Made by a program: the position numbers and the translations under genes
The notes under the pieces: generated by a model
The model's input: the letters and a program-made list of their open reading frames with translations, nothing else
Told to the model about the DNA's origin: nothing
Database searches by the model: none
Shown here: piece by piece, positions 6,426 to 9,813 of the stretch
Layout: each line of letters opens with the position of its first letter
Position numbering within the stretch: position 1 is the stretch's first letter
Source: Candidatus Aerophobota bacterium
Lineage (GTDB): Bacteria; Aerophobota; Aerophobia; Aerophobales; B3-G15
Direction of reading: 5' to 3'
Assembly (NCBI GenBank): GCA_021162265.1
Contig: JAGGZA010000034.1
Coordinates: 1-9,813 of the forward strand
Length of the DNA: 9,813 nucleotides

Positions 6426-7541
6426 TTATACCTCGATAAATTGCTTATTTAAGCGCACTTCTTTTTTTACCTTTGTTTTGAATGTTTTTGTCGGTAATTT
6501 ACTAAATAATCGCCAACATTGTGGGTCTGGTGCAAAAGGAGTGCCAAAATAACCAAAAGTTATGCACTTTGCTCCGCCTCGGCATTCTATAAAATATGGG
6601 CAGCTTTGACATTCTTCATTAATATTATTTAAATTCCTTATTTCGTTTAATTTTTCTGATTTATAATAGATTTCCTTTAATCCGTCTTTCAGAGCATTTC
6701 CAACCTTTATTGGTAAACGCCTGCACGGATAGACATCCCCGTTTGGAAGCACGGTTAAGGAGAGGTAGCCAGCAGTACAGCATGCAGGTATATAATGCTC
6801 ATTTTGAGCCAATATGCCGTCTTCACAGCCAAGAATGATTGTTAGCTTAGATTTAGTCTCTTTAAGCCGCAATTTTTCTTTGTATATATATTCATAAATC
6901 TGTTTTGTTTCCGTCGGGCTCAACATAAATTTTTCCATCGCTTTTCCTCTTCCTATTGGCACAAACCTTCTTATCCCTAAGGAGTTGACCCCTATTTTTT
7001 CACAAAAAGATATCATTTTTGGCACTTCTTGGAGATTTACTTTGGTTACGGTCATTGAAATACCAACCTTTATTCCATTTCTTAGCAGAAGTTTTATTCC
7101 GTTTACCGCCCTCGCGAAGCTTAGAGACCCTCTAATCTGATCGTTTATTTTCTCAGTTCCTTCCAAACTTACTTGCACATAATCCACACGCAGAGTCCTA
7201 ATCTTTCTAGCAGCCTTTTCATCTATTAAGGTACCGTTGGTCAGAATCCCATATCGTGTCTTATCTCTATATTCGCGAAATTTTTGGAGAAGGTCAAATA
7301 AGTCTTCTCTCAATAGAGGCTCTCCTCCTGTGATGGAAACCCTTGTACTATTCAGCGGAAGATTCCATTCTTCAACCAACTCAATATATTGCTTGAATAC
7401 CCAAAAGAGCTGCCCTAACGTAAGCTCGTTATTTAGGAAATTTGGTTCAAAGTAGCAGTGTCTGCATTTTAGATTGCATCTTTCCGTGATGTGCCATTGA
7501 AGATGAAAAGATTTTGGTCTAAAAGAAAATTTAAAGCCCAT
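6426..7541 (-). CDS. Radical SAM/SPASM domain protein (putative peptide-modifying enzyme)
   Basis: A 371-aa enzyme with the full radical SAM plus SPASM layout. The N-terminal cluster motif is C22-x3-C26-x2-C29 in WHITERCNLKCRHCYFEP, followed by ITGGEP (70-75), GILTNGT (98-104), QVSLEG (123-128) and DQIRG (134-138). The SPASM region has C254/C255, then NG at 267-268 and C273 (G-x4-C), then C311-x2-C314-x5-C320-x5-C326 and C342, enough ligands for two auxiliary Fe-S clusters. Members act on peptides or proteins (sactipeptide, PqqE and anSME types), though some modify haem precursors, so the substrate is open. The ATG at 7541 has no Shine-Dalgarno and a TATA-like box about 23-29 bases upstream, suggesting leaderless translation. 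It is co-transcribed with the 69-aa gene. Confidence 0.92.
   Translation of the reverse strand: MGFKFSFRPKSFHLQWHITERCNLKCRHCYFEPNFLNNELTLGQLFWVFKQYIELVEEWNLPLNSTRVSITGGEPLLREDLFDLLQKFREYRDKTRYGILTNGTLIDEKAARKIRTLRVDYVQVSLEGTEKINDQIRGSLSFARAVNGIKLLLRNGIKVGISMTVTKVNLQEVPKMISFCEKIGVNSLGIRRFVPIGRGKAMEKFMLSPTETKQIYEYIYKEKLRLKETKSKLTIILGCEDGILAQNEHYIPACCTAGYLSLTVLPNGDVYPCRRLPIKVGNALKDGLKEIYYKSEKLNEIRNLNNINEECQSCPYFIECRGGAKCITFGYFGTPFAPDPQCWRLFSKLPTKTFKTKVKKEVRLNKQFIEV
6430..6434 (-). promoter_or_regulatory. Shine-Dalgarno site (GAGGT) for the 69-aa gene
   Basis: GAGGT is embedded in the last codons of the SPASM gene and ends six bases before the ATG at 6423. Its match to the archaeal anti-SD and the two-base intergenic gap mark a two-gene operon. 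Confidence 0.6.
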
Positions 7542-7556
7542 TGTACATTTCAGCCG

Positions 7557-7571
7557 TTAAATTCTTAAAAA
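7557..7571 (-). promoter_or_regulatory. Candidate TATA-like box for the SPASM operon
   Basis: On the minus strand TTTTTAAGAATTTAA lies 16-30 bases before ATG 7541. The distance and the absence of a ribosome binding site fit a leaderless archaeal promoter. Confidence 0.5.
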
Positions 7572-7614
7572 CCTTTAGTTGTTGCTGAGTTTTTTAGACG
7601 TACTTTTACTGCTA

Positions 7615-7672
7615 CTACCGCAGATATCATACAATCCAGCAAAGAACACTATTGGAAGAGACATTGCGGTAG
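7615..7672. repeat. Inverted repeat, 8-bp arms, in the divergent intergenic region
   Basis: CTACCGCA (7615-7622) is matched by TGCGGTAG (7665-7672), separated by 42 bases. It lies in the 217-bp region between the divergent SPASM operon and the 312-aa gene. It could be paired operators or a stem in a transcript. Eight-base arms can arise by chance. Confidence 0.3.
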
Positions 7673-7698
7673 GCAATTAAATTTTCATACCAGATAAC

Positions 7699-7708
7699 TT
7701 ACCGGTAA
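7699..7708. promoter_or_regulatory. Perfect 10-bp palindrome, candidate operator
   Basis: TTACCGGTAA is a perfect palindrome about 15 bases before the TATA-like box of the 312-aa gene. Such a site suits a dimeric regulator, but no regulator gene is nearby. The rest of the 7542-7758 gap holds no tRNA or convincing gene that I can see. Confidence 0.3.
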
Positions 7709-7721
7709 CAGATTACATAAA

Positions 7722-7729
7722 CTTTTAAG
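7722..7729 (+). promoter_or_regulatory. Candidate TATA-like box for the 312-aa gene
   Basis: CTTTTAAG lies 30-37 bases before ATG 7759. A purine-rich AGAGAG directly before the ATG could act as a weak ribosome binding site on a short leader. Confidence 0.35.
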
Positions 7730-7758
7730 CATTTAGTAATTTATCATCAATAGAGAGT

Positions 7759-8697
7759 ATGTTAAGGCAGATAATTGCACAGGTAAAAGGATTTAAAAAA
7801 AAGTATATAATAGTCCCCTTTACAATTATCTTCGTGCTAGTTGTAGTTTTGCTATTTTTATATCTGTCAAACACGCCAACCGAAGATTACGTTGAAGAAT
7901 ATAGAGAATACTATGACTTAAGTGCAAGGCCCCTCGAATCTTACAATGTGCTTTCTGTAATAGAAAAAACACCTGAGAGAAAAAAGGTTGTTTTGGAAAT
8001 AGAAGAAAAGATTACAAAAAAACAGTGCCCTTCTTGGGATGTTTGTGACCCACACAGAATTCTTGAACATATACTAGTGCAGAAATGGGCAAATCCAAAT
8101 TATGATGTCTCGCAAGAAGGAGCACTAAAAGAACGAATAATTAACTTATATAATGATTTCAAGCGCGAGATGAGCGATCCGAATAAAGTGCTTGTTGGCA
8201 AGGATAGACATTTTCTGTATATGGCTAAATATGCAAACATTCTTGATTCAAAGGAAAAGAATTTTTGGCTAAAAAAGAGCATTGATAGTTTATACATTAC
8301 TAAAGATGCGGAGATCTTACATGTTAGTGTTTTTAGGTTTGCTCTAGATATATGTAATATTGATGATTTGGAAAATAAAGCTAAAGCACTTGGCGTGGGA
8401 AAATCTAAGATAGATAAAGTAAAGAAAATAATTTGCGGTAACGTTGAAAAATTCTTTCCTTCCGGACCATTTTTAGACGATAAAACTAAATTGAAAATGG
8501 TGTGGTTATATATTGCACGCAAACGATTTTGCAAAATCCCGCTGTCACCTAGCGATAATGAACTTATTCAGAGTGTTGTCCATAAAAACTATTTGAGAAA
8601 AATATATGTAGGCGAGGTAGAAGATACTGATTATACGGGCGAGGTAGAGAAATATTACCTTGTAAACAGTGACAAAGTTTTCAGCTGCCAAAAATGA
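7759..8697 (+). CDS. Membrane-anchored protein of unknown function with six Cys
   Basis: A 312-aa protein with a basic N-terminus (MLRQIIAQVKGFKKK) and one hydrophobic helix about residues 16-36, which I read as an N-in signal anchor with the rest outside the cell. The remainder is charged and mostly helical by eye, with Cys at 90, 96, 199, 226, 258 and 310, an even number that allows three disulfides in an external domain. C90-PSWDV-C96 is a compact pair. Near the C-terminus GEVEDTDYTGEVEKYY contains an internal duplication of GEVE with the same DNA (GGCGAGGTAGA twice). I recognise no domain or catalytic motif. The gene stands alone, divergent from the SPASM operon, and its end is eight bases from the convergent His-repeat gene. 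Confidence 0.8.
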   Translation: MLRQIIAQVKGFKKKYIIVPFTIIFVLVVVLLFLYLSNTPTEDYVEEYREYYDLSARPLESYNVLSVIEKTPERKKVVLEIEEKITKKQCPSWDVCDPHRILEHILVQKWANPNYDVSQEGALKERIINLYNDFKREMSDPNKVLVGKDRHFLYMAKYANILDSKEKNFWLKKSIDSLYITKDAEILHVSVFRFALDICNIDDLENKAKALGVGKSKIDKVKKIICGNVEKFFPSGPFLDDKTKLKMVWLYIARKRFCKIPLSPSDNELIQSVVHKNYLRKIYVGEVEDTDYTGEVEKYYLVNSDKVFSCQK

Positions 8698-8705
8698 TGT
8701 TTTTG

Positions 8706-9813
8706 CTAATTAGAATATTTGGTATAATAGCCCCTGCACTTGAAGATAAAGGAAGTTACCAAATTCTTTTCCCCTTCTTTATATGGGAATTCCAACGTGA
8801 TAAACTGGCCAGGAATAAGTTCAACACAATTTTTCTTCAGCGAATTCAGGTCAACCTCGCCATATTCTGAATGTATGAGCTTTGTGGGTCTAATCTTTTC
8901 AATCTTAATGTTTTTATCGCTTTTAAGAGGCTGATACTCGCAAATTCCAATAAAACTAAGGTTATGGGGGTGCGTCCATTCTAGCTCTAACTCTAAGTCA
9001 TTTTGCCCCCTTTTAATATACTTGGAAATATCGATCCAATTTAAACAGACTCTCTCCCTCGGATGTACAATTCCAATCCTTTTTGTTCTGCCTTCCCTTG
9101 TCTTTATTAGCATATTTATATTTATTGACCATTTTATTACTGCGCTTACTTTACTGGCGAGTGAAGCAAATGTCGCTCCAGCTGCTATCGCTTTCAGTAA
9201 CTTCTTTAACTTATCCGAGCTAGCTGAATTCTTCTCTATAGCTTCACCTACGCTGTCTATTCTCGCACGGTTTGCTCTAAGGGAACTTCGCATAACTAAA
9301 CAGCAGTTTTTTATTTTTGGTAAATTGTTGAATTTTACTTCAAGTACGTCACCTTTTTTTCCTTTGAACACATTCGCATCTTCTATTTCAGATAATGTTT
9401 TTGTCCAGTCTTTTCCATCCGCTGCTTTTACAGATGCTGGTACATATAACTTCTTATAAAAAACTAACCTGTTATCAATAACCCCAATATTAAACTCTTT
9501 AGGGTGTTGCACTCTAATAAGCTCAAAATTATTGAATCGTGAGTGTTCATTTTCAAACTCATATATCTGAATTAAATACTTCGCATCTTTTGGTTTAGGA
9601 AGTACTTCGAGTTTATATAAATCTTCGACAATAGTTCCTTTTTTCAAGGGGTTTTCAGATTGTGGCAATATATTGTTCTCTAATACATATTTTTCTCCAT
9701 CCCAAATTGCGACGAATGGGCAACCAGTATCGCAGCTATAGTGGCTTGCATGAGATCCATGAGACCCATGCGAAGAATGCGAAGAATGAGATCCATGAGA
9801 CCCATGCGAAGAA
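8706..9813 (-). CDS. Surface-type protein with Gly/Ser-His repeat and CPFVAIWDG motif (5' truncated)
   Basis: The frame is open to the window edge, so 368 C-terminal residues are visible and the true start lies outside; the TTG at 9668 is internal. In order: a repeat of SSH/GSH triplets (24 residues), Y-SCDTGC, then PFVAIWDGEKYVLENNILP. The C-P-(F/Y)-V-x-(V/I)-W-(D/N)-G-x-x-Y-x-x-(D/E)-N-x-(I/L)-L-P block is a signature I recall from large, mostly uncharacterised secreted or surface proteins of archaea and some bacteria. The body is beta-rich (YLIQIYEFENEHSRF, FELIRVQHPKEF, KKGDVLEVKF, LVMRSSLR, DLELELEWTHPHNLSFIGI). It is interrupted by a helical, Ala-rich stretch around EAIEKNSASSDKLKKLLKAI. 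The His-rich N-terminal part could bind metal (inference). Function unknown. Confidence 0.8.
   Translation of the reverse strand, partial: SSHGSHGSHSSHSSHGSHGSHASHYSCDTGCPFVAIWDGEKYVLENNILPQSENPLKKGTIVEDLYKLEVLPKPKDAKYLIQIYEFENEHSRFNNFELIRVQHPKEFNIGVIDNRLVFYKKLYVPASVKAADGKDWTKTLSEIEDANVFKGKKGDVLEVKFNNLPKIKNCCLVMRSSLRANRARIDSVGEAIEKNSASSDKLKKLLKAIAAGATFASLASKVSAVIKWSININMLIKTREGRTKRIGIVHPRERVCLNWIDISKYIKRGQNDLELELEWTHPHNLSFIGICEYQPLKSDKNIKIEKIRPTKLIHSEYGEVDLNSLKKNCVELIPGQFITLEFPYKEGEKNLVTSFIFKCRGYYTKYSN
9741..9812 (-). repeat. In-frame tandem repeat encoding (G/S/A)SH triplets
   Basis: Eight 9-base units each encode xSH, read in coding order as SSH GSH GSH SSH SSH GSH GSH ASH. The DNA is nearly perfect: a 36-base unit of four triplets is followed by 27 identical bases (9750-9812), and the final unit has diverged. 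It probably continues beyond the window. The near identity at synonymous positions suggests recent expansion by slippage. Confidence 0.85.

Noticed and set aside
8100..8534. 144-aa minus-strand frame
   Set aside because: Antisense inside the 312-aa membrane-anchored gene, which has a proper start, anchor and full-length frame.
9022..9459. 145-aa plus-strand frame with hydrophobic character
   Set aside because: Antisense shadow of the CPFVAIWDG protein, whose frame has clear family motifs.
9741..9812. CRISPR-like array
   Set aside because: The units are contiguous 9-base in-frame codon repeats with no spacers.
1..9813. tRNA, rRNA or insertion sequence
   Set aside because: I found no cloverleaf with a TTCGANNC arm, no rRNA-like stretch and no transposase or terminal inverted repeats.

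Overview
The window most likely comes from an AT-rich, gene-dense archaeon. Several genes start with ATG, GTG or TTG placed about 20-35 bases behind A/T-rich TATA-like boxes, as in leaderless archaeal transcripts. Two internal cistrons instead carry GAGGT or AGGTG Shine-Dalgarno sites that match the archaeal anti-SD. Convergent genes overlap or nearly touch. The protein types (GT39-like membrane glycosyltransferases, a B12-binding radical SAM protein, two further radical SAM proteins, and a surface protein with a CPFVAIWDG motif) fit an archaeon with a rich cell-envelope repertoire. The lineage cannot be fixed from this sequence alone.

Layout. (1) Bases 1-1775, plus strand: the tail of a Cys-containing protein, then GT39-like gene A, which is broken into three reading frames. 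(2) Bases 1759-4924, minus strand: a paralogous GT39-like gene B, broken into two frames, followed by a B12-binding radical SAM gene. Genes A and B converge on the radical SAM gene. (3) Bases 4996-6219, plus strand: two very small overlapping single-TM genes (40 and 53 aa) that look like tandem paralogues, then a radical SAM protein with a C-terminal Cys cluster. (4) Bases 6214-7541, minus strand: a radical SAM/SPASM protein and a tightly coupled 69-aa protein. (5) Bases 7542-7758: an intergenic region with symmetric elements. (6) Bases 7759-8697, plus strand: an orphan membrane-anchored protein with six Cys. (7) Bases 8706-9813, minus strand: a protein with a Gly/Ser-Ser-His repeat, the CPFVAIWDG motif and a beta-rich body, cut at the window edge.

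How they might work together (inference): the GT39-like proteins and the B12 radical SAM protein look like envelope glycan or lipid modification genes. The SPASM enzyme with its coupled small protein, and the second radical SAM enzyme next to two tiny membrane proteins, are two candidate modification modules. All three radical SAM frames are intact, whereas both glycosyltransferase genes carry -1 frameshifts (three in total). This is either selective decay of the GT genes or homopolymer undercalling in the assembly.
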